DNA from: Mojavia pulchra JT2-VF2
Lineage (GTDB): Bacteria > Cyanobacteriota > Cyanobacteriia > Cyanobacteriales > Nostocaceae
DNA: 64,000 bases
Assembly (NCBI GenBank): GCA_019359325.1
Contig: JAHHHN010000002.1
Coordinates: 310,001-374,000, forward strand
Direction: 5' to 3'
Shown piece after piece: positions 9,896 to 19,555 of this stretch. The position numbers were made by a program, and so were the translations under genes. The first letter of the stretch is position 1. Each line of letters begins with the position of its first letter. The notes beneath the pieces were generated by a model, which was not told where the DNA came from, made no database searches, and saw only the letters and a program-made list of their open reading frames with translations.

Positions 9896-10933
9896 CTAAG
9901 TTTCCGATTGCATCTCTTCAATTTCAAATAAAGTTACGATCACTCCAGCTATGGGAATTGAGATAAAAATACCGAGTAATCCCGCCACTCTAGCACCTAC
10001 TAACAAAGCAAAAAATACTACTATAGGATTCAAATTAAGCGCACCTTGCATAATTCGTGGTGCAATTAAATTATCCTGTATTTGTTGGAGTACAATACAG
10101 GCTACAAATACTTTTAATGCTAGCCAAACATCTTGAGACAAAACAAGTAAGCTAATTGTACTAACTCCTAATGTTGCCCCTATGCCGGGAATTACATCAA
10201 GTAAGCCGACAATAACTGACAATAGCAAGGCAAAAGGTACATTTAATAATAAAAATACAATAAACGTGGTACTTGTTAAAAATAAAGTTAATATCAATTG
10301 ACCTTGGAAAAAACTTAAAAAACTGCGTTTGATTATCTTATTAAATCTACTACGCCGCTGACTTGGAATTATTTTTAAGATTAAATTCCAAATCTTTTCT
10401 CCATCCAAAAGCATAAAAAATGCAATAACTGCAATTAATATAAAAGTTACAAAATTAGTCAAAAATTGTTGTAATATGGTTAGACTATTAACAAGGCTGG
10501 ATATTGCTTGATTGCGTAATTGCTCTTCAATAAATCTTAAATCTATTTGAATATTGCGGTTACGTAGTAATTGTTCTAATCGCTCGATTAAAGGTGCTAA
10601 AGAGTTTAAAAAAGTAGTCACGCTGTCAATTAGTTGTTGTCCTTGAGATAGAACTGCTAAACCCAAAGTAATTGCCAGCCCCCCAAGAATCACAATGCTA
10701 ACCAAGAAAACTATAGAAACTGCTATACCGTGTGGTAAAAAACGCCGCAGCCATTTTACAGGATAGCTGAGTAAAAAAGCCAAAATTGCGGCGAATGTAA
10801 AAATAACGATCACCGCTTCAAAGTAAGCTAAAAGCTGTACAATAGCCCATCCAGAAGCTACCAAAAGCAAAAAGCGAACTAACGCCAGATTATTCAATCG
10901 CTGCCAAAAATTCTTGGCTTCAAAGCCGCTCAT
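9896..10933 (-). CDS. AI-2E family transporter (PerM-like permease)
   Basis: The protein has the seven-to-eight-helix layout of the AI-2E/PerM superfamily: paired N-terminal helices (FLLLVASGWAIVQLLAYFE, AVIVIFTFAAILAFLLSYPVKWL), a third helix, an amphipathic middle region (about 110-170), then helices containing the family signature LLDVIPGIGATLG and a final GLLGIFISIPIAGVIVTLFE. Family members export diverse small molecules or ions; the substrate cannot be assigned. The ATG at 10933 gives MSGFEAKNF; a TTG at 10975 would add 14 residues. No strong ribosome-binding site picks between them. Confidence 0.88.
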   Translation of the reverse strand: MSGFEAKNFWQRLNNLALVRFLLLVASGWAIVQLLAYFEAVIVIFTFAAILAFLLSYPVKWLRRFLPHGIAVSIVFLVSIVILGGLAITLGLAVLSQGQQLIDSVTTFLNSLAPLIERLEQLLRNRNIQIDLRFIEEQLRNQAISSLVNSLTILQQFLTNFVTFILIAVIAFFMLLDGEKIWNLILKIIPSQRRSRFNKIIKRSFLSFFQGQLILTLFLTSTTFIVFLLLNVPFALLLSVIVGLLDVIPGIGATLGVSTISLLVLSQDVWLALKVFVACIVLQQIQDNLIAPRIMQGALNLNPIVVFFALLVGARVAGLLGIFISIPIAGVIVTLFEIEEMQSET

Positions 10934-11071
10934 ATACTGTTGGGGATAGGTGTAATAGTTAATTGCGCTTAACAATCATGTTTCTACTTGCTGTAAGCAC
11001 ATTCACCTTACAGTTACAGAAATTTAGAGGCGATCGCAACCACCTTCCAGCATATTTCTAGATGTACTCAC

Positions 11072-11710
11072 TTATCGTCCTAAATCATGCATTCCATTAA
11101 TTACTGCTGCACACTTTTGTGTCAGCGCTTGTAGTTCCTCTTTATTAGTCGAACTAGGAGCATCAATCACCTTGCCAATTCTGACAGTTAGGGGAACTGC
11201 GCGGGGAATAGTCGAGCCTTTTTGTAAAATCCCCTCAGTACCCCATAAACTCACTGGCAATATAGGTGCTTTTGCCTTAGCCGCTAAAAGCGCTGCACCC
11301 CTCTTAGGGTCTGTAATTCGCCCATCTGGTGTGCGAGTACCTTGTAAGAAAACACCCACAGCCCAACCATTTTCAATACACTCTAAGGCTGAACGGATAG
11401 CAGTGCGATCGGCTGTACCTCGACTAACTGGGTAAGCACCGTACAATTTAATTGCTTGTGCCAAAACCGGGATATTAAATAATTCTTCTTTAGCCATGTA
11501 CGCTACCGGACGCAGTACACAACTAGAGACAATTGGCGGGTCAAAGTAACTAGCATGATTGCTTATTACAACTAATGGCCCGGATTGAGGCACATTTTCA
11601 GCACCATAAATCCGAATCCGAAAGTAAGCATGAAGCATGGGGCTGACAACCGACCACTTAAAAGCGTGATAGAGTGCCAGACTAATCAACGGTTCGCGGC
11701 TTCGAGACAT
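11072..11710 (-). CDS. plsC: 1-acyl-sn-glycerol-3-phosphate acyltransferase (PlsC type)
   Basis: PlsC moves an acyl chain to lysophosphatidic acid to make phosphatidic acid, the second acylation in membrane lipid synthesis. The HX4D catalytic motif is NHASYFDP (His52, Asp57), and the glycerol-phosphate binding segment VGVFLQGTRTPDGR follows. The start is taken at MSRSREPL. The frame stays open further upstream and would add 14 residues beginning MPNAQCPIP, but that stretch is translated intergenic short-repeat DNA and is not counted. The gene is downstream of fabD in the order plsX-fabH-fabD-plsC, so the whole group serves acyl-chain and phosphatidate synthesis. Confidence 0.9.
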   Translation of the reverse strand: MSRSREPLISLALYHAFKWSVVSPMLHAYFRIRIYGAENVPQSGPLVVISNHASYFDPPIVSSCVLRPVAYMAKEELFNIPVLAQAIKLYGAYPVSRGTADRTAIRSALECIENGWAVGVFLQGTRTPDGRITDPKRGAALLAAKAKAPILPVSLWGTEGILQKGSTIPRAVPLTVRIGKVIDAPSSTNKEELQALTQKCAAVINGMHDLGR

Positions 11711-12082
11711 AAGGGATTGGGGATTGGGTATGGGGCATTGGGCATTGGGCATGGGGTATCCCTTCGGCTTCGCTCAGGGCAAGTGAGCATTGGGCATTGG
11801 GGAGGCAGTGCGTTGGTGAGGCAGTCCGGCCTTGGGGGTTTCCCCCAGGAGGAACTGCCGAAAGGGTTCCCCGGCTTGTAGACACCCGGAGGGTGGCTTC
11901 CCGCAGGGTAGCAACTGCCGTCATGGGGCATTGGGCATTGGATAAAGAAGACAAGGAGCATGGGGGATGGGGGGACAAAAAGCAAAAGTTAATCATGGTT
12001 CTTTCCCCTTGTCCGCTTCTCCCCTTGTCTCCTTGTCCCCTTGTCTCCCAGTCCCTAGTACCCAGTCCCCAGCCTCTAATCG
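11711..12082. repeat. Composite intergenic repeat region (STRR-type and palindromic units)
   Basis: This spacer between fabD and plsC is built from short repeats: runs of CATTGGGCATTGGG and GGGGATTGGG (11711-11760), a hairpin-rich block with GGCAGT and ACTGCC arms around TGGGGGTTTCCCCCA (about 11820-11865), and CTTGTCCCCTTGTCTCC runs (12000-12060). Part of it (about 11929-12014) is an inverted copy of the segment at about 15325-15411. Several frames are open here on both strands, but their translations are low-complexity repeat products such as AQCPMPNAQCP, so no gene is called. Confidence 0.85.
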
Positions 12083-12964
12083 CTAAACAGGCAACTCAGC
12101 GGCATTACGCACGTTTTCTAAGATTAAACCAGGACTTGTGCGTTTAATTAAACCAGTTAGCACATTACCAGGGCCAATTTCCACTACTCGCTCAATGCCA
12201 TTGTCAGGAAAAAACAAAGAAATTTCTCGCCACCGTACCGAACCAGTCATTTGTTTAATTAGACGTTGTTTTAAAACCTCTGCATCAACAGTTGGTACAG
12301 GTTCTACATTAGATAAAACTGGTACAGTAGCTGTCTGAAATTGTACAGATTCTAAGACTTCCTGAAACTCTGTAGCTGCTGCTGCTATTAAGGGTGAGTG
12401 AAAGGCTCCAGAAACTTTTAAAGGGATAGCACGCTTGGCTTTAACTTGCGATAGTACCGTCTGTACACCTTCTGGAGAGCCAGAAATGACAACCTGAGCC
12501 GGACTGTTATCATTTGCCAGTACTACGTCGGGCGTTTGGGCAATAACCATTTCCAACTGTTCGCGCTCAAAGTTCATCAGTGCAGCCATCATGCCACCTG
12601 AAACACTATTCATAAGTTCAGCACGACGCTTCACCAAGTGTAAGCCCACAGACCAGTCAAAGACCCCAGCAATATAAAGAGCGATATATTCTCCCAAACT
12701 GTGACCGGCAACTAAATCTGGCTGATGTCCCCGTTCGCGGATAAGGTCGGCAAGAATACTTTCTACTACATATAAACTTGGCTGGGTGTAGAGAGTACGT
12801 GATAACTGTTCGGCATCGCTTTGGCAAATTTCTGTGACAGACCAGCCTAAGATGGCCTCAGCTTGGGCAAATTTATCCCGCGCAGAAGCTATATCTAATA
12901 AGTCGATTCCCATTCCTGTTACTTGGGAACCTTGTCCGGGAAACACCCATGCAGTTTTAGTCAT
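12083..12964 (-). CDS. fabD: Malonyl-CoA:ACP transacylase
   Basis: FabD loads malonyl groups from CoA onto acyl carrier protein for fatty-acid elongation. The 293-residue length is normal. The N-terminal FPGQGSQ motif and the nucleophile motif GHSLGEY (Ser89) are both present, as are the catalytic His in AFHSPLI and the C-terminal EIGPGNVLTGLIKR segment. The ATG start yields MTKTAWVFPGQGSQ, typical for the family. It lies 87 bases after fabH on the same strand, with a repeat of TTCAAAATT type between them. The last codons run into the repeat-rich spacer. Confidence 0.96.
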   Translation of the reverse strand: MTKTAWVFPGQGSQVTGMGIDLLDIASARDKFAQAEAILGWSVTEICQSDAEQLSRTLYTQPSLYVVESILADLIRERGHQPDLVAGHSLGEYIALYIAGVFDWSVGLHLVKRRAELMNSVSGGMMAALMNFEREQLEMVIAQTPDVVLANDNSPAQVVISGSPEGVQTVLSQVKAKRAIPLKVSGAFHSPLIAAAATEFQEVLESVQFQTATVPVLSNVEPVPTVDAEVLKQRLIKQMTGSVRWREISLFFPDNGIERVVEIGPGNVLTGLIKRTSPGLILENVRNAAELPV

Positions 12965-12982
12965 TGGTCAGTCGCTTCGCTC

Positions 12983-13050
12983 GAATTCAAAATTAAAAAT
13001 TCAAAATGAAAAATCCAGTTTTAGAATTTTGCATTTTGAATTTTGAATTG
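12983..13050. repeat. AT-rich TTCAAAATT/AATTTTGAA inverted repeats between fabH and fabD
   Basis: The 87-base fabH-fabD spacer is mostly made of alternating TTCAAAATT and TTTTGAATT units that can pair with each other. This is a common intergenic filler in Nostoc-type genomes. It could form a stem-loop in the shared transcript, but it lacks a U-tract and need not terminate. Confidence 0.6.
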
Positions 13051-13051
13051 T

Positions 13052-14044
13052 TTATCTTCCCCATTGAAAAATTGCTGCGCCCCATGTAAGTCCAGCACCA
13101 AAGCCGGATGCAGCAATGATGTCATTAGGTTGAATTTTGCCTTGCCGCACTGCTTCATCTAGGGCAATAGGAATGGAGGCGGCAGAGGTGTTGCCATAAT
13201 GGGCAAGATTGCTGATAACTTTATGTTTGGGAATATTGAGGCGTTGGGCAACAGCATCTAGAATTCGCTGATTAGCTTGGTGCAAAAGTAGCCAATCTAT
13301 TTGCTCAATGCTGAGGTTAGCCTGAAATAAAGCTTTGTCGATGACTTCTGGTACTCGTTGTACAGCAAAGCGGTAGACTTCTTTGCCATTCATCGTAATG
13401 GGTTGGTAAGTCCCTTGAGAGATATTTACGTCTGAAATCAGTTCACGGGAGGAGCCTTTATAGGCAAGATTGAGGTAATGATTTTGTGTACCATCACTTT
13501 TGAGAGTAAATCCCAGCAAGCGATCGCTCTCATTAGACTGTAATACTACCGCTCCAGCACCATCGCCGAACAATACACAAGTACGGCGGTCTTGCCAATC
13601 TACCCAACGAGAGAGGATATCTGCTCCTACCAACAGTACATTTTGATAAACGCCTGTTCTGATGTATTGGGCAGCAGTTACCAGTCCAAAGACAAAGCCA
13701 GAGCAGGCAGCAGTCAAGTCAAAGGCTACGGCTTTGGTGGCTCCTAATTCAGCCTGAATTTGACAAGCACTGCCAAATAAATCATCAGGGGTAGAGGTTG
13801 CCAACAGAATTAGATCCAAGTCTGCTGCTGTGATTCCAGCAGATGCGATCGCTTGTTTGCTAGCAGCAGCAGCAAGTTGACTTAAAGACTCGCCAGGATG
13901 TGCCAACCGTCTTTGACGAATTCCCGTTCGTGTGGTGATCCAATCATCTGATGTCTCCACCAGTTCAGTCAGCGCTTCATTGTCTAAGGAAGTTTCTGGT
14001 AAGGCCGAACCACTTCCAGTAATTGCTATGCCTAACTTATGCAC
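13052..14044 (-). CDS. fabH: 3-oxoacyl-ACP synthase III (KAS III)
   Basis: FabH starts fatty-acid synthesis by condensing acetyl-CoA with malonyl-ACP. The Cys-His-Asn triad is visible: Cys114 in TAACSGFVFG, His in LLHQANQRI, and Asn in HYGNTSAAS. The C terminus GFGAGLTWGAAIFQWGR is the usual family ending. At 330 residues it is full length. It lies between plsX and fabD, the usual cyanobacterial order, and 120 bases downstream of plsX with a TCATTAG short tandem repeat in the gap (about 14080-14103). Confidence 0.96.
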   Translation of the reverse strand: MHKLGIAITGSGSALPETSLDNEALTELVETSDDWITTRTGIRQRRLAHPGESLSQLAAAASKQAIASAGITAADLDLILLATSTPDDLFGSACQIQAELGATKAVAFDLTAACSGFVFGLVTAAQYIRTGVYQNVLLVGADILSRWVDWQDRRTCVLFGDGAGAVVLQSNESDRLLGFTLKSDGTQNHYLNLAYKGSSRELISDVNISQGTYQPITMNGKEVYRFAVQRVPEVIDKALFQANLSIEQIDWLLLHQANQRILDAVAQRLNIPKHKVISNLAHYGNTSAASIPIALDEAVRQGKIQPNDIIAASGFGAGLTWGAAIFQWGR

Positions 14045-14164
14045 TCCTAGTCTCCCAAACTATCCAGCTATCAGCGTTTAGTCATTAGTCATTAGTCATT
14101 AGCCACTAACGTTTGACCAATGACCCCCTCTCCAGCTATTGATTGCTAATCTTCCTGCTGATTG

Positions 14165-15190
14165 CTAACCACTCTCGCGCTGTAGGGTTTGATACTGAGA
14201 CTGAATTCGTTGTAGCACTTGGTTGTCTACAGCTTCTTTAGCCATGCGAATTGCATTAAAAATCGAAGGTGCTTGTGAGCTACCGTGACCGATAAAACAA
14301 ATTCCCGCCACGCCTAAAAGTAAAGCACCACCATGTTCCGCATGATCCATCCGTTGCTTAATCCGCTTGAGATTGGGTTTTAAAAGAGCTGTACCAATTT
14401 GACCATGCAATCCTTGGGGTAGTTCTTCGCGCAAAATTTGCAGAATCACTTCTCCGACTGCTTCGGCAAATTTCAACAACACATTGCCCACAAAGCCATC
14501 ACAGACAATCACATCAAAGTGCCCAGAAAGCACGTCACGTCCTTCTGCATTCCCAATAAAAGCAATTTGGGAATTTTCGCGTAGCATTTGGTGAGCGCGG
14601 ACTGCGGCATCATTACCTTTAGAGTCTTCTTCACCAATATTTAGAAGACCCACTTTCGGTTCGTTTGTCCCCAGCACATACTGACTGTAGACAGACCCCA
14701 TGACAGCAAACTGCTCTAAAAACTTAGGGCGGCAGTCTACGTTCGCGCCAACATCAAGTATCAGGACTGGTTTGCCAGCTACGATTGTGGGAAATACTGC
14801 CCCAATTGCAGGGCGGTCAATTCCCGGTAATCGTCCTAAGCGGAGCAAGGCTGCTGCCATAGCTGCCCCAGAGTGACCAGCAGAAAACACTGCATCTGCC
14901 TGCTGTTGCTTTACCAAATCCATCGCCACGTTGATGGAAGCCTTGGGTTTGCGTCTGATGGCGCTTAAAGGCTCCTCATCCATTGCGATCGCTTCCTCAG
15001 CAGGAACGATCTCCACTTGCCCCAAATTGGTTTTTGGTGGCAGGACAGCTTCAATTTGTTGGGGATCACCTACCAACAGAACTTTTACATCCAGTTCTTC
15101 CATTGCTCGCAGTGCGCCAGCAACGATTTCACTGGGTGCATGATCCCCTCCCATTGCGTCAATTGCGATCCGTACGCAAGTCGATCCCAT
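14165..15190 (-). CDS. plsX: Phosphate acyltransferase PlsX
   Basis: PlsX converts acyl-ACP and phosphate to acyl-phosphate, the donor for the first glycerol-3-phosphate acylation. The N-terminal IAIDAMGGDHAPSEIVAGAL motif, the ADAVFSAGHSGAAMAAAL segment and VGLLNIGEEDSKGN are all family hallmarks, and the 341-residue length is normal. The product works just ahead of the PlsY/PlsC steps, and the gene heads the plsX-fabH-fabD-plsC group. The start ATG (MGSTCVRIAIDAMGG) is supported by the conserved IAIDAMGGD block only seven residues further on. Confidence 0.95.
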   Translation of the reverse strand: MGSTCVRIAIDAMGGDHAPSEIVAGALRAMEELDVKVLLVGDPQQIEAVLPPKTNLGQVEIVPAEEAIAMDEEPLSAIRRKPKASINVAMDLVKQQQADAVFSAGHSGAAMAAALLRLGRLPGIDRPAIGAVFPTIVAGKPVLILDVGANVDCRPKFLEQFAVMGSVYSQYVLGTNEPKVGLLNIGEEDSKGNDAAVRAHQMLRENSQIAFIGNAEGRDVLSGHFDVIVCDGFVGNVLLKFAEAVGEVILQILREELPQGLHGQIGTALLKPNLKRIKQRMDHAEHGGALLLGVAGICFIGHGSSQAPSIFNAIRMAKEAVDNQVLQRIQSQYQTLQRESG

Positions 15191-15269
15191 TGCTCAGAGC
15201 TTATAGAAACCTTACAAATTTTACCAGATGGCTTTGCCGAAAATCTGAAAAGAGGTTCCGGCAAGCCAA

Positions 15270-15445
15270 ACATAACATGAATCGTGGGGACTGGGGGTTG
15301 GGGACTGGGGGCTGGGGGACAAGGGGACAAGGGGAAAGAACCATGATTAACTCTTGCTTCTTGTCCCCTGATCCCCCATGCTCCTTGTCTTCTTTATCCA
15401 ATGCCCAATGCCCAATGCCCATTACCCATTACCCAATCCCCATTA
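15270..15445. repeat. STRR repeat block between plsX and pepA
   Basis: The spacer holds tandem GGGGACT/GGGGGCT heptamer-like repeats (15287-15320), ACAAGGGG repeats, and CCAATGCCCAATGCCC repeats (15398-15445). The segment of about 15325-15411 is the reverse complement of about 11929-12014 with only a few differences. The repeat runs up to and includes the last codons and stop codon of pepA. Confidence 0.85.
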
Positions 15446-16907
15446 CCCAGTTAACTAGGGTACGGACGCCGAAGCCGGTCGCCCCAGGCCCGTTATAGCC
15501 ATTTTCTTTATCTGCCCACACAGGGCCAGCTATATCTAAGTGTGCCCAAGAAGTTTCTTTAACAAACTGCTTGAGGAAAAGAGCCGCAGTAATCGCACCA
15601 CCAGGACGAGGCCCTGTATTCTTCATATCGGCGATCCCAGACTTTAGCCCTTCAAAATATTTTTCTTCCATAGGCATCCGCCAAATTTTTTCGCCTGTGG
15701 TTTCGGCAGCTTTTTCTAGTTGGGCGGCTACAGCATCATCAGGGGTAAACAAACCAGCAATATCATCACCCAAGGCAATCACATTTGCACCAGTCAAGGT
15801 AGCTAAATCAACGATCGCATCCACGCCCAATTTTTCGGCAAATACCAAAGCATCTGCTAAAGTTAAACGTCCTTCAGCATCGGTATTGTTAACTTCTATA
15901 GTTTTGCCGTTAGACGCTTTGAGGATGTCACCTGGGTGCATGGCATGACCGCTGATCATGTTCTCGGTCACCGCTGAGATAAAATGTACTTCAGCATTGG
16001 GCTTTATTTGGGCAATGGCTTTTGCTGCACCCAAGGTGGCGGCTGCACCACCCATATCAATTTTCATAGTTTCAATACCGCTACCAGCGCCTTTGATGTT
16101 GAGTCCGCCGGAGTCAAAGGTTAATCCTTTACCAACAATTGCTAGTTTACGTGTGGGTGTACCTTCTGGCTTGTAAGTTAAGTGAATAAATTTAGGAGGT
16201 AAGTCGGAAGCTTGAGCAACTCCTAAAAAGGCTCCCATACCTAGCTTTTCACACTCTTCGCGTTCTAAAATTTCTAGTTGCAAACCGTGATCGGTGGCGA
16301 TCGCTTGTGCAGTTTCTGCCATAGTAATAGGCGTTACCTCGTTTGCTGGGGCTGCGACCAACTGCCGTGCCAAAATTACTCCAGAAACGATTTGATTAGC
16401 CAGATTAATCGCTGCTTCTTGTCCACCAAATCCTAGTAAATCTACGGTTTCTACTTGTGAACCTTTATCTTCTGGTTCTGATTTAAAGCGGTTATCTTGA
16501 TAAAGTGCCAGTTGCACACCTTCAGCGATCGCTTGGGCACTTGCCGCTGGATCGTTGTTCCATAATGGAAAACTAAATCCCAAAACTTTGCTTTTTTGCT
16601 TTTTGGCAACTCGGCCTACAGCCGCCGCCGCACGTCGCAAACCATCTAGTTTTAAAGCTTCTGGTTTTCCCAAACCTACCAAAATAACTTTCCGAACTGG
16701 GTTACCAGCAGCTACACGGGTGAAGATGGTGCTATTGGCTTTACCCTTAAATTCCTCTTCGGCAATCAGTTCTTTTAGAATCCCAGCAAACTTGCCATCT
16801 AAAGTTGCCAGTTCTCCAGTTAACTCTACTGCATCTTCAAATAATCCAATTGCCAAAGTATCCCCTGCCCACTCTAAAAGAGGCGTATCGCTCGCTCGAA
16901 TTAGCAT
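15429..16907 (-). CDS. pepA: Leucyl aminopeptidase (M17)
   Basis: This cytosolic two-metal aminopeptidase releases N-terminal residues from peptides. The M17 signature [14 protein letters not shown] is present. Metal and catalytic residues lie in [15 protein letters not shown] (Lys and Asp) and [11 protein letters not shown]. At 492 residues it has the usual length, with an N-terminal macro-like domain before the catalytic half. The ATG start gives [16 protein letters not shown]. The final residues NWVMGIG and the stop codon are made of CCCATTACCC-type repeat sequence, so the end of this protein may have been shaped by repeat expansion. It appears to be transcribed on its own. Confidence 0.95.
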   Translation of the reverse strand: MLIRASDTPLLEWAGDTLAIGLFEDAVELTGELATLDGKFAGILKELIAEEEFKGKANSTIFTRVAAGNPVRKVILVGLGKPEALKLDGLRRAAAAVGRVAKKQKSKVLGFSFPLWNNDPAASAQAIAEGVQLALYQDNRFKSEPEDKGSQVETVDLLGFGGQEAAINLANQIVSGVILARQLVAAPANEVTPITMAETAQAIATDHGLQLEILEREECEKLGMGAFLGVAQASDLPPKFIHLTYKPEGTPTRKLAIVGKGLTFDSGGLNIKGAGSGIETMKIDMGGAAATLGAAKAIAQIKPNAEVHFISAVTENMISGHAMHPGDILKASNGKTIEVNNTDAEGRLTLADALVFAEKLGVDAIVDLATLTGANVIALGDDIAGLFTPDDAVAAQLEKAAETTGEKIWRMPMEEKYFEGLKSGIADMKNTGPRPGGAITAALFLKQFVKETSWAHLDIAGPVWADKENGYNGPGATGFGVRTLVNWVMGIG

Positions 16908-17009
16908 TTTTGTATTTTGTGTAAATCTTCTTGTACCAGTATTGCTTAAAATTATGTGTTCGTGCTTGATAGGGGGGAGTTAAAGAGCAGGGAAGCAGGG
17001 GAGAATAAC

Positions 17010-18107
17010 TTAATGATTAATATCAAATTTGTTGGCGATCGCTGCAATTACCTTTTGTTCAACTGGTGTAATCTCGCCGTTAAGCTGGGCAATTTTTTTA
17101 CACTGAGCTAATAAAGGTATGGCAAAATCACGGTTCAGTTGATTGAGCAATGTATCTAAAGGCTGAGGTGATTTGATGTTTTGCTCTACCGCTGCCAATG
17201 AAGTAGGACTAAGATTTGCCGCTTGCAAGTCTGGGAGAATTTCTTCCCAAGTCTTCTCTGGATTACTGGCAAGGATCATGTGAACTAGAATTTGATCCAT
17301 TAGCGCTTCTTGGGCGATCGCTGTTTCTAAATACTTTTCACTTTGTTGTTTTAACGTTGCCAATGTCTCCTTGGAGGTTACTGGAGTGGATTCATCTAAC
17401 TTGGCTTCGTAAAATCGACAAGCAGCATATCCCAAGGAATAAATCATTGTTGCATTTGAGCTAGCCGCGATTACCGCACCTGCAAAAGGTACATTTCGCA
17501 GCATACCTAATCCCGCTACTCTCAAAAGACGGCCACCGCCTAAAGCTAAACCAAAAATAGCCAAAACTTCACCCTTACGCGCAGGGTCTTTTAAATCTAA
17601 CCCATAGGCAGCTGCAATCTGATAAAGCATCTCTGACTGTAATTCTGTGGTGGCTGCTAAATCAATAGCTAACAAAGCCGCCGCTACTCCTGGCAAAATA
17701 CTAGTAGCTATTCCAATCCCGCCTGCTTTTGTTGCTTTTTCCACCATAATCCGGTGAGCAATTTGGCTGGGTGATTCATTGGGATACTGTTGCTTTAGTT
17801 TTTTGACTGCCTCTTCTGCCTTTGCCAAATCAACTTTTTCGCTAGCTCCGACCAACCAATTCAGATTTAATACGCCAGATAATTTACGAATCAGCCAAAA
17901 TTGGCTGAGACTATTAACTACATTCCCCGTGGTTTGAGTTGATTGTTCAATTAATTGGTGTGTTTGTTTGGCAACTGTTTTACCAGTTTGAGAAATTACT
18001 TCTCCTACCTGGCCTATGGTTTTGGTCAAAGACTCTACAAAAGATGTTTGTGCAGGTAAATTATCAGATTGATTCAGCTTTATTTCTTTTTGAGATTTGT
18101 CTACCAT
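17010..18107 (-). CDS. EcsC/DUF697-like protein
   Basis: The 365-residue protein has a polar coiled N-terminal part (residues 1-75), then a helical region with a small-residue-rich core (GIGIATSILPGVAAALLAID, then GLALGGGRLLRVAGLGMLRN). That core resembles the EcsC family and the DUF697 tail of the GTPase at 8019-9401: compare PFAGAVIAASSNATMIYSLGYAACRFYE here with PGFGSVIAASWAAAYTWSLGETACVYFG there. It has no G domain. The C-terminal 90 residues resemble a TerB-like helical domain (VEQKVIAAIANKFDINH), which is tentative. Function is unknown; membrane association is likely. Confidence 0.65.
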   Translation of the reverse strand: MVDKSQKEIKLNQSDNLPAQTSFVESLTKTIGQVGEVISQTGKTVAKQTHQLIEQSTQTTGNVVNSLSQFWLIRKLSGVLNLNWLVGASEKVDLAKAEEAVKKLKQQYPNESPSQIAHRIMVEKATKAGGIGIATSILPGVAAALLAIDLAATTELQSEMLYQIAAAYGLDLKDPARKGEVLAIFGLALGGGRLLRVAGLGMLRNVPFAGAVIAASSNATMIYSLGYAACRFYEAKLDESTPVTSKETLATLKQQSEKYLETAIAQEALMDQILVHMILASNPEKTWEEILPDLQAANLSPTSLAAVEQNIKSPQPLDTLLNQLNRDFAIPLLAQCKKIAQLNGEITPVEQKVIAAIANKFDINH

Positions 18108-18388
18108 CGGTTAGTACCATCCTGAACGCTTCTTAATTCAGGTTGTAACGAAAGCCTGAGTAGTTTGACATCTCCCAAACAGCGCAATTTAATTTAAAAC
18201 ATACTAAAGACAGAGGTAATACCATTTCGTTTTAATGTCACTACGTTTAAATTCACATTCAAAACGCAATTAAAAATTACGAATTAAGAATTACAAATTT
18301 TTTATTTGTTGGTTTTGCTCTATCTTCTGGTATGTTGTGTGCAAATCTTACCTATACAGCCACAAAAATTAACTCTGTTGCTTTATCC

Positions 18389-19204
18389 TCAGACTATTAG
18401 TTGTTGAATTGTGTGGACGCTACTTTCTAAAAAGTCATTATCCCGCATGATTTTATAGAGATTAATATTTTCCTCTAGCAAACAGGCGTGTCCGCTATCA
18501 GGCAAAATCACCATCTTCGTATTGTGTAAAATCTCAACTAAACGTTTCACTTCATCAACAGAAGGCAAAAGCCGATCAAGCATCCCAGCAATCAATAAAA
18601 TCGGTTGTGTGAGTTGACGTAACTGCTCTTCTTCTACATGAAACTCTCTTAGTAAAGATAATCGCCAAAGAACTGTTTCTGGAGGTACAGAACGCATACT
18701 TTTGAGCAATTCTTGGCGATCGCTGCGTGAAATCCGTGGCAGAGATGCTAAAAACGGTAACAACCCCAGTGAGCCTATCTCATAAAGGGATGGATGCACT
18801 AAGTAAGTTAGTTGAGATGCCCAATTTAACCAAGGCCGAAGATGAAAGCTAGAAGCTGGGTTAATCAGGATAATTCGCTTAAACAGCTGTGGTGCTTGGA
18901 TAGCTACTTTCATCGCTAAACAACCACCAAAGGACTCACCACACAGATAAACTGGCCGCTGAGAACTTCTTTCTAATTCTGCATGGATCAAGTCCAAAAC
19001 GTTATTAGTAAGCACATCCCAGGTAGTGAGGTCTTGCCGTGGTATTGCTAAACAGCGAACATCAAAACCTACTTCTAATCCAGCCGTTTGCGCTCGCAAT
19101 AGTTGACCAGTTCCATCCATTCCTGGCAAGTATACAAACAGTGGATATTCTGGCTTTATACGTTTAGGAGTAAGGAAACACGGCTTTAACTCTACTTCTA
19201 GCAT
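18389..19204 (-). CDS. Alpha/beta hydrolase
   Basis: This 271-residue alpha/beta-hydrolase has an oxyanion region near FVYLPGMDGTGQLL (residues 23-36), a nucleophile elbow GESFGG (Ser91), an acid candidate in AGMLDRLLPS, and a catalytic His in PDSGHACLLEE. The LPGMDGTG segment is like the esterase half of plant phytyl ester synthases. The next gene upstream on the same strand, about 350 bases away, encodes an acyltransferase, the other half of such enzymes. A lipid-related esterase or acyl-transfer role is therefore suggested but not shown. Confidence 0.82.
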   Translation of the reverse strand: MLEVELKPCFLTPKRIKPEYPLFVYLPGMDGTGQLLRAQTAGLEVGFDVRCLAIPRQDLTTWDVLTNNVLDLIHAELERSSQRPVYLCGESFGGCLAMKVAIQAPQLFKRIILINPASSFHLRPWLNWASQLTYLVHPSLYEIGSLGLLPFLASLPRISRSDRQELLKSMRSVPPETVLWRLSLLREFHVEEEQLRQLTQPILLIAGMLDRLLPSVDEVKRLVEILHNTKMVILPDSGHACLLEENINLYKIMRDNDFLESSVHTIQQLIV

Positions 19205-19555
19205 TGTAAAATTTAAATTGTCTTACTTATTTTTATAGGTTTTAATCTATACAAGCTCAATAATTTGAGGTTTATATCTAAAAGATTAATATTGTCAAAC
19301 TTCAGTCAAAATTCTGTTAAAATCATAGCGCAAGTATCAAAAATTACGATAAAAATAACTTTTAAAATTCAATGCTATAGCATTTAAGTTTACAAAAAAG
19401 ATAATTTAGGTAATTAAAAATTCCTGTCTACAGGATTTGTTAAGTGTGGTCAATCCTCCGATAGCCATATATCCTAAAACTATCTTAGGAAATCTGGAAA
19501 TGCAATCTCTATAATTTATGGATCGGGGAATTGCTGCATAAAGACGCCAGATAAT
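19205..19555. other. Intergenic, nothing recognised
   Basis: These 351 AT-rich bases between the acyltransferase and hydrolase genes hold no convincing ORF, RNA or repeat. They probably contain the hydrolase promoter. This length weakens the case that the two genes form one operon. Confidence 0.5.

Noticed and set aside
11072-11752. Longer plsC start adding MPNAQCPIP
   Set aside because: The extra residues are translated repeat DNA; the conserved protein begins at MSRSREPL.
11585-12147. Several open frames on both strands between plsC and fabD
   Set aside because: Their translations are low-complexity products of spacer repeats and overlap each other in multiple frames.
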